This document shows, one piece after another, positions 7,748 to 16,813 of a DNA stretch of 41,355 nucleotides. Made by a program: the position numbers and the translations under genes. The stretch is from a virus. A model generated the notes under the pieces. That model saw only the letters and a program-made list of their open reading frames with translations. It searched no databases and was not told the origin of the DNA. The stretch lies in the IMG/VR virus record IMGVR_UViG_3300042894_000896, positions 1 through 41,355 of that record, one strand, 5' to 3'. Within the stretch, counting starts at the first letter, position 1. Every line of letters starts with the position of its first letter.

Positions 7748-8509
7748 ATTATCATTCTCCTTTTTAATAATCTTAGAAGTATTAATGCCTTTAGCACTAT
7801 CAACTAAGAACTTTACCATGTCAAGTTTGTCAGCATCTGACTTCTCGACAAAACCTATGTTTTGCATTTGTGCTCCAGTGACTGGGCTTGATGCTGTTTC
7901 TTCTTCTGAGATTGTAACCAATCCAGATTCTTTGTCCCAGAAAACATTTTCTAGAACTGTCTCTGTGCTGTCTCCAACGAATGTGTCTACACCGTCAACT
8001 TTTTCAACAGACAGAATGTTTGCAAATTGGTTTGCAGGACTGTCAACTAGGGATAACTCAACCAAGTCATAGTCTTTAATAATTCTAATAGATGAATCGC
8101 TCTTCTCGTCATAGCCATCATCCCACTTATTCATCTTCCCACCAATTGAGAAGCCTGTGTATGTTCCGTCAATGACCTTTTCCCATGCATCCTGAGCACC
8201 CTTTGAAATGTATGCTGATACATAAATACCCTGATAGAATTTCTTTGTCTCTGGGTCAAAGTACTTGTCTTCTTTGAATGCTACCATTTTGCCTACCGCT
8301 TTTGGTTGGTGCATCTCACGGATATTACCACGGAATTTTGAGAAGGCTGAAAGGGATGCTTCTGGAGTAACGATGTCATTCTGCTTGTCAATGTTATCAA
8401 GCGTTGCGAAACCAGATACGATTCTTCGTTCTGCGTCTACCTTTGTGAGTGGCATTGAAATACGGACATTATCTCCGTCAATGTTAAAGTGTGCCTTCTG
8501 AATACTCAT
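7259..8509 (-). CDS. Prohead protease fused to scaffold (416 aa)
   Basis: Residues 1-170 are an HK97-type (U35 family) prohead protease. His67 in REMHQPKAVG and Ser121 in YTGFSIGGKM fit the catalytic pair, and ELSLVDSPAN (151-160) is the usual family motif. The protease cleaves scaffold and capsid during head maturation. Residues 255-416 form an acidic Val/Glu/Pro-rich segment and then coiled-coil-like helices, as expected for a scaffold. A strong internal start inside this frame probably also makes the scaffold alone. The ATG at 8509 lies 7 nt after a TATAAT, so the full-length mRNA may be leaderless. Confidence 0.88.
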   Translation of the reverse strand: MSIQKAHFNIDGDNVRISMPLTKVDAERRIVSGFATLDNIDKQNDIVTPEASLSAFSKFRGNIREMHQPKAVGKMVAFKEDKYFDPETKKFYQGIYVSAYISKGAQDAWEKVIDGTYTGFSIGGKMNKWDDGYDEKSDSSIRIIKDYDLVELSLVDSPANQFANILSVEKVDGVDTFVGDSTETVLENVFWDKESGLVTISEEETASSPVTGAQMQNIGFVEKSDADKLDMVKFLVDSAKGINTSKIIKKENDNMTEENVNVESVEVAPEAEVVVDAPATEEVVEDAPVAEPAHVEEVVEEVVPVPEEEIAKAVSELGSTVTTAFSDITAIIKSLADANASLVSEVAELKKSLGFVSAVVADAESDFTNLGKRIDAVEADTAFRKSGDLGEVIQEPVLVEKSVWGGSFLTTSDLLK

Positions 8510-8516
8510 ACTATTA

Positions 8517-8522
8517 ATTATA
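8517..8522 (-). promoter_or_regulatory. -10 promoter element just before the protease gene
   Basis: Minus strand TATAAT followed by 7 nt and the ATG at 8509. This spacing predicts a leaderless transcript, although AAAAAGGGG lies upstream for a longer transcript. Confidence 0.5.
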
Positions 8523-8531
8523 GCCCCTTTT

Positions 8532-8571
8532 TAATAAAGTGTTATACAAATGTTATTATACCACTTTATTA
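8532..8571 (-). repeat. Inverted repeat enclosing an extended -10 promoter
   Basis: TAATAAAGTG (8532-8541) and CACTTTATTA (8562-8571) are perfect 10-bp inverted repeats. Between them, at 8555-8563, the minus strand reads TGG-TATAAT. The right arm includes the portal stop codon. It could be an operator around a promoter or a weak terminator. Confidence 0.6.
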
Positions 8572-10167
8572 GGCGGAGCGTCTCCCCTCACCTTGTGCAT
8601 TTCTTCCAGCAGTTGTCGCAGTGTTGTCTGCTTGAGCCTGTTGACGCTGTGCGTCACGTTCTCTGTTACCTGCATTGTTTGCGTTAGAGTCTGCTGCCTG
8701 ACGAGCAGTTAGTTGAACCATAGAGTCGCTTTCAGAACGCTCAGGCAAATTGAGAAGTTCACGAGCCTCATTAGGAACCATAATCTGGTTCTTAACATAG
8801 TTAGTAAGAATCTGTGATTGTGCCAACTCATCAGTAAGTGTGAGTTCATTAAACTTAAATTCTAGAACATCTGTTTTTTCACGAACAATCTTGTTAAGAA
8901 TTTTTTCAAGATTACGCTGTGCTGGTCTTGCTACCTGCTCTTTAAATGTTCTATCCTGTGCAAGTGCGTCAGCAATGTTTGAAGAACTGCTACCGCCTAG
9001 TTTGGACAGTGGAACTTGGTGAGCAACAAGGATGTCATCACGGTTCTGCTCACGGTATCTTGTGAATGAACCTTCCTGAACACCAGCCTCAATAGGCTCC
9101 ATCTTAAACTCTACCTTGTTAGAGTCTGAGTCTCCTGGTAGTGGAATGTACAGGGTTCTGTGAGACTGACCCTTTAGACCAGTCTGCAAGAAACGGAATA
9201 GTTTGTCTTCTGCCTCTGGAGTTAGTTGTGCACCCTTAAGTGTTACGATGTAACGAGGAACAGCCTTGTTGTTAAAGTAGTCAATATTGTATTGTGAAGC
9301 AAGCATGTCTCCTAGAAGTGATGGCATAGCAGCCATTACATCTGGAACACCATAAAAAGTATTTAGAGGAGAGTATTCCTTGATGTGGATAATCTCATTG
9401 GGACGTGGGTCATTGGTAATGTAGTTTACATTCTTTGCCCCGAAGTTACGGAAGTAAACAACTTTGTTTGCAATAATCTGGACATAGCCATCACGAAGTC
9501 TTCGAACACGCATAGTTGATGCTGGAATGTGACCAACATAGCCAATCTCACCAGTTACAGTTCTTCCTACCTCAATGTAGCCATTGCCCATTGCGTGTAC
9601 ATCGGTAAATACCTTTTCAAGGACAGAAGTGAAAGACTCGTCTTGATTTAAACCTTCTATCCAGTCACGCAGTTGAACCTTAAGTTTTTCAATACGCTTA
9701 CGAGCACGAGCCATCTGGTCTTCTGAGGCTGCTTCTAGTTTAACGTTTGTCTTATCAGAAACAATAAAATCATAACCAAGACCAACGGTGTTTTCAACCT
9801 TGGCATCAATAGCAGCGTGGTTGGCGAATGATGTGTCGTAGTAGTTTGCAAGTTCGTATAGGTTGTATGGTGGGGTAATTACATCAAACAATGCATATGC
9901 ATTACGAAACACTACCCCAGGATTAATGGCATTTGAACGAGCACCATCGGTACCCATCTGAATTGCATTAGCAGACTCTAGATAAGCATCGTCACCCAGA
10001 GCCTTAGACATTCTAGAACTTCTACGTTTAAAGTTGGTCTGCATACCATCCAAACTTTTTAGGTCATCCCAAGATTTGACAAATGGGTCCATAGAAGCAA
10101 ACTGATTGATTGTCTCTTGAACTTCATCTAGTCTTGCAGGAGTGTTAGCGTATTCATAGTAATTCAC
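8569..10167 (-). CDS. Portal protein (532 aa)
   Basis: The dodecameric channel protein of the head vertex. The sequence matches the HK97/PBSX-like portal family: IHIKEYSPLNTFYGVPDVMAA (core), then YNIDYFNNKAVPRYIVTLKGA (clip/stem region), HQVPLSKLG, and a C-terminal crown helix with LTDELAQSQILTNYVKNQIM followed by NEARELLNLPE. The last ~40 residues are Gln/Asn/Arg-rich and probably disordered. The start is GTG at 10167, overlapping the upstream TAG by one base (TAGTG), so translation is coupled. The gene directly precedes the protease, the classical order. No large terminase gene is seen upstream in this window. Confidence 0.92.
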   Translation of the reverse strand: MNYYEYANTPARLDEVQETINQFASMDPFVKSWDDLKSLDGMQTNFKRRSSRMSKALGDDAYLESANAIQMGTDGARSNAINPGVVFRNAYALFDVITPPYNLYELANYYDTSFANHAAIDAKVENTVGLGYDFIVSDKTNVKLEAASEDQMARARKRIEKLKVQLRDWIEGLNQDESFTSVLEKVFTDVHAMGNGYIEVGRTVTGEIGYVGHIPASTMRVRRLRDGYVQIIANKVVYFRNFGAKNVNYITNDPRPNEIIHIKEYSPLNTFYGVPDVMAAMPSLLGDMLASQYNIDYFNNKAVPRYIVTLKGAQLTPEAEDKLFRFLQTGLKGQSHRTLYIPLPGDSDSNKVEFKMEPIEAGVQEGSFTRYREQNRDDILVAHQVPLSKLGGSSSSNIADALAQDRTFKEQVARPAQRNLEKILNKIVREKTDVLEFKFNELTLTDELAQSQILTNYVKNQIMVPNEARELLNLPERSESDSMVQLTARQAADSNANNAGNRERDAQRQQAQADNTATTAGRNAQGEGRRSA

Positions 10168-10562
10168 TAGTCATCACTTCCGAATTGGTCAAATGTCTTC
10201 TTTGCATCTATCAAAGCACCTAGGTCTGTTTCTGAAGGAATATATCCCTGTGTCATACGGTCTAGTTGTTCTGAGTATTCCTCATCTGATACCTTGCGAA
10301 CATTGGCAAAGAATACTGCCTGACCATCTGGCTGTCCTAGCCATGCTGCCTCATTACGAAGCAAAGCAATTCTTGATTCATCGCCCTTCATGGAGTCGAT
10401 GCTTAGGGCATTTCCTTCGTTATCGGTAAACATTTTACCAGAACGCAACTGCCAAACGTATATTCCATAGTCTGAGAAAGGCTCTTCTACGATAGAAACC
10501 TTTGTTTTACCAATTTGGTTGGGCATGACTTGACCAATATCTTTTGTAGTGTCTATATTCAT
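10167..10562 (-). CDS. Protein of unknown function upstream of the portal (131 aa)
   Basis: I do not recognise this protein. It is acidic, begins MNIDTTKDIGQVMPNQIGKT, and contains GIYVWQLRSGKMFTDNEGNAL and AAWLGQPDGQAVFFANVRKV. Small proteins of this kind are often found just before the portal gene. An alternative GTG lies two codons upstream, but the ATG at 10562 is 7 nt after an extended -10 element, so a leaderless ATG start is more likely. It is coupled to the portal gene through TAGTG. Confidence 0.7.
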   Translation of the reverse strand: MNIDTTKDIGQVMPNQIGKTKVSIVEEPFSDYGIYVWQLRSGKMFTDNEGNALSIDSMKGDESRIALLRNEAAWLGQPDGQAVFFANVRKVSDEEYSEQLDRMTQGYIPSETDLGALIDAKKTFDQFGSDD

Positions 10563-10569
10563 AACCACT

Positions 10570-10578
10570 AGTATACCA
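10570..10578 (-). promoter_or_regulatory. Extended -10 promoter, probably leaderless, for the head operon
   Basis: Minus strand TGG-TATACT with 7 nt to the ATG at 10562. This is the likely main start for the portal operon. Confidence 0.6.
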
Positions 10579-10580
10579 CA

Positions 10581-13500
10581 TTATGCAATGTTAAGTGTAA
10601 TTGTGTTTCTCTCTATGTCCATGTAACCAATATAATTGTATCTATTAAACTCTAGATTTCTAGTATTAGATGAAGTGTCTACTAATATCTTATTTGTTCC
10701 AGTGTATGTCTTAAAAATTTCTTTCATTCCGTTGTCATAAACCCTATAATAGTCTGACAGGGTATTATATTTCCAGGTTGTTAGTTCGTTCCACGCACCA
10801 TTATCTACAGTATTCCAGGACAGTGTTGTTATTTTTTGAGAGTTGTTCTCGGTATCAAGTCCATAAAAAGATATGTTATCTACCAAGATGCCTGAAGTTA
10901 TCTTTATTTTTCCAACCGATTCTGATATGTCTATTGGATTTAAGAAAGATAGACCAAGGAAGTTCCATTCGTCTAGTTCTAAAACTGGTTCTGCAACAAT
11001 TTTTCCATTCAAATAATATATTGGAATGTTAGTTGTCGAGTCTGTGTAAATTCTTCCCTTGGTGTTGGCAGCATTAATTGATTTTAGATAGAATGGAATT
11101 GTTTCGTTTTTAGAAACTATCTCAAACACTTTAACTGCTGTTGTTGGAAATTCCTCGATATCTGCCAATAAGGACATTTGGATAGAGTTAATCTTAATGT
11201 TTAGTGATGGGTTTCCCATCTCAAAGAATATTCCCCTATCTACCGCTGAGTTGTAGTCTCCACAAAACCTTATTCCAGAATGTTTTGTCAGATACAGATA
11301 GGGTGTGCTTTGTTTATAAACAAGATATGGATTTTTACTCTTGTAGTTATAGGTTCCTCCAGAATATGTGTATGGATATAGGTCTACAGAATACTTCGTC
11401 CCAATTGCATTATACTTCTCGCCAACTGGGTTCTGTGGTGTTGAGATTGTTGGAGCATACTCTAGAGTTTTTGCTGCAACCTGAAGGTGTCTAATTTGGT
11501 ATGGTTTTAGATTGCTTGCATTATCGTTTAATTCTACATGGAAGACAATTGCCCACTTATCCCAATCTAATTCTGTAATTTCTGGTCTTGGCGGATACAC
11601 AATCATACCATTTACAAACTCATATTTAGATGTTTCGTCTGGTGTGTTAGCGTCAATGACCCTATTATCGTCAGCAGAGATGGTTGATGCAAACTCTGAA
11701 ATATTCTTTATTGCTCCAGAGGATAGTCTCTGAAAAGTAATATATGAACGTAAGTCTTCGTCCGATGTATCAAAGTTTCCAGAAGAATAAGTTTTAGTTT
11801 CTGGATAGTCTATGTTTATTTGAACAAAATCTAATTCTTGAATTGGATTTCCACTAGCATCATCAATTGTTCTTGATAACTTGTTTAATGGAATATAGTC
11901 TTGCCAATATGAATTTGTTGCAATATCAAGCATTATTTTTGAATATGCGTTTATTGCACATACTGTGTATGTTGCTGTTCTAGGCAAAAGAACAGATTGA
12001 GAAGCACCAGAAGTAAGAACGCCAGAAGTAAAAAGATTAGAGATGTCTGCAAAATTTCTAGATGAACACAAGCCAACTTTGTAAATATTTCCACTAAAAG
12101 TATTGGATGTTAAGTTATCTCCACCAATATAAAGATTAAGACTATTAACATCGCTTATAAATGAAGCAACTTCTGTGTTTAGTGTTACTAATGACTTTAT
12201 ATCTATACCTACTGCAAACTTTGTATTTTGTGTAATTGACTTTGTTGTTATAGTTGACTCTGTTCCATTGTATTTTATTTTATATGAAACAGTTGTGTTT
12301 GTGAGGGATACTCTTAAGTAGTCCTCTGTAGATTCATTTAGTATTTCAAGAAGTATCTGCTCTGTGCCGCTACTCTCTAGAGACTTAAATACTCCATATA
12401 TGCCACTTGATAAATGCTCATTCTTATTAAAAGAAGATGAGTATAGATATCCTTGATTTGTTGACCAAGACCTACCTGAGTCTACAACAACTGTTCCTGG
12501 TCTTAGATTTATAAAAACATCAGAATCTCCAGAAGCAACATATGTTAAATACAAATCTTTAAGCCATAATGATGAGGTATATAAAGATGTTTGTGCTTCT
12601 GGAACTGCATATGATTTGGTAGAAAGAGTTTGTGTAGGACTTATATCAAAGTTATCAATAATTGAAGCCTGTTCCCACTTTGCCTGAAAACTTGGATAGT
12701 TATAATTATTTACATAGTTTGCAAAACCAAAGTCAGCAAGGATTGCATTTCCACCATATTTAATATTTATATCTAGTGGAACGTCTACCGCTTGGGCATA
12801 AGCCAATCTCATCTTAGACAACACGCTTGAACACTTGTATGGGTAAATTGCAATTGAATCTACTTCTAAAAATTTAACATCTGAATAAGCAAAAAATCCA
12901 ATCCAGTCTTGGTCATCAGAGGAACCATCTAACTTTGTTGGCAAGGTAAGTGTTGATGAATTTATTGGTAAGGATATAACATCATCTCCATCTATTGCCA
13001 ACACAGCATAATTTTCTGCAACTATTACTTGCAACAACATTGGTCTGTTTAGTTCTGACAAGTAGTATGATTTTACATCTTCCCCAATTTTTAAACTTAT
13101 AAATTCTTTAGTTACATACACTCCATCGGTAGATGCCAGTGGTCCAATAATTCTTTTAGGTGTTGAGTTATTACAGTTTATTCTTATCATCATTTCAAGA
13201 GTTAGTTGCTTATATCTTCCATTCTCATTTAAGAATCCAAATCCAGGAATTATGAAAGATGGTTGACCAGCGGTTGGATGTGGATAAATTATTGCAGAAT
13301 TTGCGGAGCCATAAGACAATGACATTCCAGCATTTTTAGCATACAAATTATTTCCGCTACCAATGTAATATCCACTATAACTCTGGTTTCCATATGACTT
13401 TGCCTCTATTCCAGCAGTTTGAGTTGTTGCAATATTTGATGGGATTGATATAAGTGCCTGACCAAAAGACTCTCCATTAAAAGGTTCTGAGTTTTTTCCA

Positions 13501-14003
13501 ATAGTCAATCCATTTATATAAAAGGTTGGAGTTCCAGAAGCGTAGACAAATTCAATTTTTAAATTTTTGGCTGTCGCTTGATTTGAAAATGTAAAAGAAA
13601 CTGGAACCCAGGTTAGTGTAGGATATTTGCTACCATATACGACTGTTTCTTTAAATGTTATTCCAGTATACCCAACCTTAACAGTAACATCTGAAGATGT
13701 TTGGATATAAAAACTTACAGTAAATCCTTCGGAATCGGAGGTAAATGTTGTACTTGAAGTAACAGTTGTTGGGCTAGATGTTCCATTAATTTGTGTAACG
13801 AAACTTGATGGAAATGGTGCTGTAAGATTTCTTTGAGTGTTTGTAATATTTGATACAGAACCACCTGTTGGTGTCCAAGTGCTTAGTTGCCTAAATGAGT
13901 TGCTAATTAAAGAAACATAGTCAGATGTGTCATCCAACGACCATACCGCTAACGGATGTTCGCTTAAGATTTTGTCTGCATAAAGATTCGTTGTGATAGG
14001 CAT
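10581..14003 (-). CDS. Large minor tail / structural protein with jelly-roll-like segments (1140 aa)
   Basis: A very large Ser/Thr/Asn/Tyr-rich beta protein. It begins MPITTNLYADKILSEHPLAV and continues WSLDDTSDYVSLI, an opening I recall from actinophage minor tail proteins with LamG/concanavalin-like folds. Repeated strand patterns such as LEMMIRINCNNSTPKRIIGP and FSGNIYKVGLCSSRNF are consistent with several LamG-like domains that could bind glycans or surface proteins. It probably acts at the tail tip or as a receptor-binding component. The ATG at 14003 follows a TGG-TAGAAT element by 7 nt, so it is probably leaderless. Placement before the portal rather than after the tape measure is unusual. 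Confidence 0.65.
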   Translation of the reverse strand: MPITTNLYADKILSEHPLAVWSLDDTSDYVSLISNSFRQLSTWTPTGGSVSNITNTQRNLTAPFPSSFVTQINGTSSPTTVTSSTTFTSDSEGFTVSFYIQTSSDVTVKVGYTGITFKETVVYGSKYPTLTWVPVSFTFSNQATAKNLKIEFVYASGTPTFYINGLTIGKNSEPFNGESFGQALISIPSNIATTQTAGIEAKSYGNQSYSGYYIGSGNNLYAKNAGMSLSYGSANSAIIYPHPTAGQPSFIIPGFGFLNENGRYKQLTLEMMIRINCNNSTPKRIIGPLASTDGVYVTKEFISLKIGEDVKSYYLSELNRPMLLQVIVAENYAVLAIDGDDVISLPINSSTLTLPTKLDGSSDDQDWIGFFAYSDVKFLEVDSIAIYPYKCSSVLSKMRLAYAQAVDVPLDINIKYGGNAILADFGFANYVNNYNYPSFQAKWEQASIIDNFDISPTQTLSTKSYAVPEAQTSLYTSSLWLKDLYLTYVASGDSDVFINLRPGTVVVDSGRSWSTNQGYLYSSSFNKNEHLSSGIYGVFKSLESSGTEQILLEILNESTEDYLRVSLTNTTVSYKIKYNGTESTITTKSITQNTKFAVGIDIKSLVTLNTEVASFISDVNSLNLYIGGDNLTSNTFSGNIYKVGLCSSRNFADISNLFTSGVLTSGASQSVLLPRTATYTVCAINAYSKIMLDIATNSYWQDYIPLNKLSRTIDDASGNPIQELDFVQINIDYPETKTYSSGNFDTSDEDLRSYITFQRLSSGAIKNISEFASTISADDNRVIDANTPDETSKYEFVNGMIVYPPRPEITELDWDKWAIVFHVELNDNASNLKPYQIRHLQVAAKTLEYAPTISTPQNPVGEKYNAIGTKYSVDLYPYTYSGGTYNYKSKNPYLVYKQSTPYLYLTKHSGIRFCGDYNSAVDRGIFFEMGNPSLNIKINSIQMSLLADIEEFPTTAVKVFEIVSKNETIPFYLKSINAANTKGRIYTDSTTNIPIYYLNGKIVAEPVLELDEWNFLGLSFLNPIDISESVGKIKITSGILVDNISFYGLDTENNSQKITTLSWNTVDNGAWNELTTWKYNTLSDYYRVYDNGMKEIFKTYTGTNKILVDTSSNTRNLEFNRYNYIGYMDIERNTITLNIA

Positions 14004-14010
14004 ATCTACT

Positions 14011-14019
14011 ATTCTACCA
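14011..14019 (-). promoter_or_regulatory. Extended -10 promoter, probably leaderless, for the 1140-aa protein
   Basis: Minus strand TGG-TAGAAT followed by 7 nt and the ATG at 14003. Confidence 0.55.
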
Positions 14020-14028
14020 CATAAGAAA

Positions 14029-14056
14029 ATACCCTGCCAAGTTAATGACAGGGTAT
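14029..14056 (-). terminator. Terminator after the ribonucleotide reductase gene
   Basis: On the minus strand ATACCCTGTC pairs with GGCAGGGTAT (one wobble) around an 8-nt loop, followed by TTTTC. The plus strand also has CTTTTTA after the stem, so it may work both ways. Confidence 0.8.
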
Positions 14057-14064
14057 CTTTTTAT

Positions 14065-16104
14065 TTAGTTCTTATCTGGAATTTTGATTTCACAGTAATC
14101 TGTCGTGCAGTAGGCTTCGCCTTGTGCCTCTAGATTATCTACTCCATCATAGATAGCAGAGAAATCAATCTTTGCCAATCTACCAATGTAGTAGTCATAC
14201 TCATCTTCTGTAATTTCAGAATATGGCTGTTGTGGATAAACAGTGTTACCCATTGGCAAGAAAGATACAGCCTTTAACTGTCCTTCGTACATGTTTAGAA
14301 CAGACGCAATGTGCTGTTTCTCAGTTGCTGTATCAAACGATAGCGTTACTGAAACACCATTGTCTGACCAGTACTTCTGGGCGGTAGCGGCAAGTGCTGT
14401 CTTCTCGAATAGTGTTACATCTTTTTCTGCTCGCTTCTGTCCTGAAGCAATTGGGAAGTATACTACTGAAGTATTTGCTGACACTAGGTCTGGCTCAATC
14501 TTATACCCTGCGGCTTTAAACAAGTGAAGCATTGGGTCTGTGTTTCCAAAACGGATTGCTCTTAGATAGAACTTTCCACCTGGACCCCAGTGAACACCAG
14601 GAGTAGCACCAGAAAGAATAGACACAGAACCAGATGGCTTAACTGTGGTTACACGGATTGACTCACGAACACACATCCATTCTGAATACTTCTTGTCATA
14701 ATAACGAATCTTGTTATACCCATTGTCCATCCAATCACGAGTGGTAGGTAAACCATGCTCATCAGCGAATGATGCAATGCCTGTTAGAGATGTACCGATT
14801 CTGCGGTTTCTCTGCATGATACCGTTGGTCTGTTGCCAGTGAGTAGGAAGAAGTGTAACAGTCTTTCCATACAGGTAAGCAAACTTAAGAGTACGCAAGA
14901 AGTCTTCCTTAGTCTCGTGGCGGTTTAGGTGTACTTCCACAAGGGTACATAGTTCATATGACTCTAGTGGCTGTTCTGCACACGGATTGAACCCCATTAC
15001 ACGATAGTCCTTGCCATCTGCTGGGTCTGCTAGTCTTCCGTAATTACGAGCAACATCAAGCCAAATAAATCCTGGCTCTCCATTATCAACAATGCGGTCT
15101 ACATACTTTTCATAATCCATACCCACAGTTGCTTCGATAGAGTTATTTGACATCCAAGCCCAACCTGGATTCTCTGGGTCATACGAGTTACGTTCTGGGA
15201 ACACTTCTGCATTTTTTAGGTTTAGGAAGTCTTCGTCTCCATCTACGCCAAGTGCAAGGGTAGCAGAACGTCTAACGTTACCTGAAACAACACAAGTACC
15301 AATAAGGTTGATTAAGTCAACGATAGCACGAGCATCTAAATTCTCTCCTACACGCTGTCCTAGCACATGGCTAATTCTTTCGTGTAGTTTGATTAGTGGT
15401 GCTGGTCCTGACGCTACCCCACCAAATCCCTTGATAGGTGCACCTTCTGGACGAACTTCGGAATAGTCAAACTTCTGAATGCTCTGCCCTGCACGAAGAT
15501 ATGAGTTGATTAGCAAACGAGTTGCTTCTACCCAGCCTTCACGAGTATCAGGGATTACATAAGTAACTTCTGGTTCTGATGGTGCATAGATAGCAAAGTT
15601 CTTGTCTTTTCCAAGGGTATCAAAGCCAACTCCAATACCAAGCATAAGAGCATCCATAACCCAAGCAAACAACTGACCTGGGTCATTCTTGTCTAGGTCT
15701 TTTGTGGATACCATAGCACAGTTCTGCAAAGCAGCAGAATTACGCTTTTCCATTGTGAGTGGTGTACCAAATGTCCACATACCACGACCTGGTGGTGTCC
15801 ATTTTAGGTTGAACATCCTATCAAATGCTTCTTGTGCTGACTTCTGTGCCTTGTAGTCATTCCATGGGAGTCTGTTCTCCTTTGCATGGTTTTTCTGGAC
15901 AGAGTACATACCTTCAATAACTCTGCGTACAACTTCGTACCAGCGTTCTTTGGTTCCGTCATCTTTGACTCGTGAGTAGGTACGAACAAAGGTAATCTCA
16001 CCTAGTGCGTTGCCACCTGCATCCACGAATCCAAAGGGTGATTCCAATGATTTGTACTTTTCGACAAAATCTGTTGGGAGGGTAAAAGAGAAAAATTCCG
16101 ACAT
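14065..16104 (-). CDS. nrdJ: Class II (adenosylcobalamin-dependent) ribonucleoside-triphosphate reductase, 679 aa
   Basis: Converts ribonucleotides to deoxyribonucleotides for phage DNA synthesis, using adenosylcobalamin. The sequence fits the monomeric Lactobacillus-type enzyme (about 740 residues). Cys129 in LQNCAMVS and Cys386 in YELCTLVEV fit the redox pair. Cys375 and Glu377 in FNPCAEQPLE fit the thiyl-radical cysteine and catalytic Glu, and Cys666/Cys671 in CTTDYC the C-terminal shuttle pair. VKPSGSVSILSG and TCVVSGNVRRSA are also family motifs. All key residues are present. The ATG at 16104 has AAAGGTGG upstream and a TGG-TATACT promoter. No cobalamin riboswitch is visible. The reductant is unclear; the zinc-ribbon protein just upstream is a candidate partner. 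Confidence 0.92.
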   Translation of the reverse strand: MSEFFSFTLPTDFVEKYKSLESPFGFVDAGGNALGEITFVRTYSRVKDDGTKERWYEVVRRVIEGMYSVQKNHAKENRLPWNDYKAQKSAQEAFDRMFNLKWTPPGRGMWTFGTPLTMEKRNSAALQNCAMVSTKDLDKNDPGQLFAWVMDALMLGIGVGFDTLGKDKNFAIYAPSEPEVTYVIPDTREGWVEATRLLINSYLRAGQSIQKFDYSEVRPEGAPIKGFGGVASGPAPLIKLHERISHVLGQRVGENLDARAIVDLINLIGTCVVSGNVRRSATLALGVDGDEDFLNLKNAEVFPERNSYDPENPGWAWMSNNSIEATVGMDYEKYVDRIVDNGEPGFIWLDVARNYGRLADPADGKDYRVMGFNPCAEQPLESYELCTLVEVHLNRHETKEDFLRTLKFAYLYGKTVTLLPTHWQQTNGIMQRNRRIGTSLTGIASFADEHGLPTTRDWMDNGYNKIRYYDKKYSEWMCVRESIRVTTVKPSGSVSILSGATPGVHWGPGGKFYLRAIRFGNTDPMLHLFKAAGYKIEPDLVSANTSVVYFPIASGQKRAEKDVTLFEKTALAATAQKYWSDNGVSVTLSFDTATEKQHIASVLNMYEGQLKAVSFLPMGNTVYPQQPYSEITEDEYDYYIGRLAKIDFSAIYDGVDNLEAQGEAYCTTDYCEIKIPDKN

Positions 16105-16138
16105 AGTGTTTCCACCTTTCTAAAACTGTAATAGATAA

Positions 16139-16147
16139 AGTATACCA
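16139..16147 (-). promoter_or_regulatory. Extended -10 promoter for nrdJ
   Basis: Minus strand TGG-TATACT, with a leader of about 30 nt carrying AAAGGTGG before the ATG at 16104. Confidence 0.6.
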
Positions 16148-16176
16148 CAGTTTTAAGAAATAGTAAACAGTGGGTT

Positions 16177-16419
16177 TTACCACTTACCAAGTGGACACTT
16201 AGCGGCTTCTAGCCTTGTCTTAAATTCCATAAAACAGCCACACTGCTTGCACTGGTCTAAAACTTTAATTAGTTCTGGGCAGCCTTTACAGATATCCATT
16301 CTTTCTTTTGCTTGTGTTTCGTCAATTTTTCTAGTCTTAGGATTTAAAAGGTCTAGGGCTGTAACGCCATTTTTTTCCTTGTACTGCTCCCAACGAGACT
16401 TTTTAGGCTCCGTGCTCAC
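16177..16419 (-). CDS. Small zinc-ribbon protein (80 aa)
   Basis: Cysteines are arranged as CKGCPE (about 44-47), CKQCGC (about 57-62) and KCPLGKW at the C-terminus, a compact zinc ribbon found in many phages (possibly the DUF6171 family, named from memory). Its function is unknown. It lies 72 nt upstream of nrdJ on the same strand, so a redox or assembly link with the reductase is possible but unproven. It overlaps the upstream gene by 17 nt. Confidence 0.78.
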   Translation of the reverse strand: MSTEPKKSRWEQYKEKNGVTALDLLNPKTRKIDETQAKERMDICKGCPELIKVLDQCKQCGCFMEFKTRLEAAKCPLGKW

Positions 16420-16804
16420 GATGAAAAGGCTCCAATTCTGTCATATCTGTTTCTAAAATAACGAACTCTCCATCTACAAAAAGTGCATTTGGAGACACAA
16501 CATAATATCCATAAGGGTAATCCGTCAGAACAAGGACCTGTGGATTACTTAGCAAGATGCTTCCAAAGTAGTCTGAGGTTTGTAGTTCTTCCAATACCTC
16601 GCCATCTTTTAAGAAACGAACAGTAACGCCATCGTGTTCTGGATAGTTTTTTGAAATATCTACCACTTCGTCTGCGTCAGTAAAAATAGCGGCATGTTCT
16701 ACTGAAAGCGGTAGGTCGTAAAGGCACTGAGTATCAATAACCCAGACCAAAGCAACGCCCCTAACTCCATTAGGAACAAACTGTATTAAATCATCATTAA
16801 GCAT
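16403..16804 (-). CDS. Protein of unknown function (133 aa)
   Basis: I do not recognise this protein. It is beta-rich and acidic, with GVRGVALVWVIDTQCLYDLP near the start and two short strand pairs (PQVLVLTDYPYGYYVVSPNA, then FVDGEFVILETDM). It resembles small phage tail or fibre-associated proteins only in composition. It lies between a cysteine-rich protein and the zinc-ribbon gene, which it overlaps by 17 nt. I see no promoter directly upstream, so it is probably read through from the fibre genes. Confidence 0.65.
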   Translation of the reverse strand: MLNDDLIQFVPNGVRGVALVWVIDTQCLYDLPLSVEHAAIFTDADEVVDISKNYPEHDGVTVRFLKDGEVLEELQTSDYFGSILLSNPQVLVLTDYPYGYYVVSPNALFVDGEFVILETDMTELEPFHREHGA

Positions 16805-16813
16805 ATAACAATC

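Noticed and set aside
7332-8072. 246-codon plus-strand frame opposite the protease/scaffold gene
   Set aside because: Low-complexity Ser/Thr mirror of the Glu/Val-rich scaffold on the other strand; no start signal.
16105-16176. Cobalamin riboswitch before nrdJ
   Set aside because: The gap is too short and lacks the conserved B12 box.
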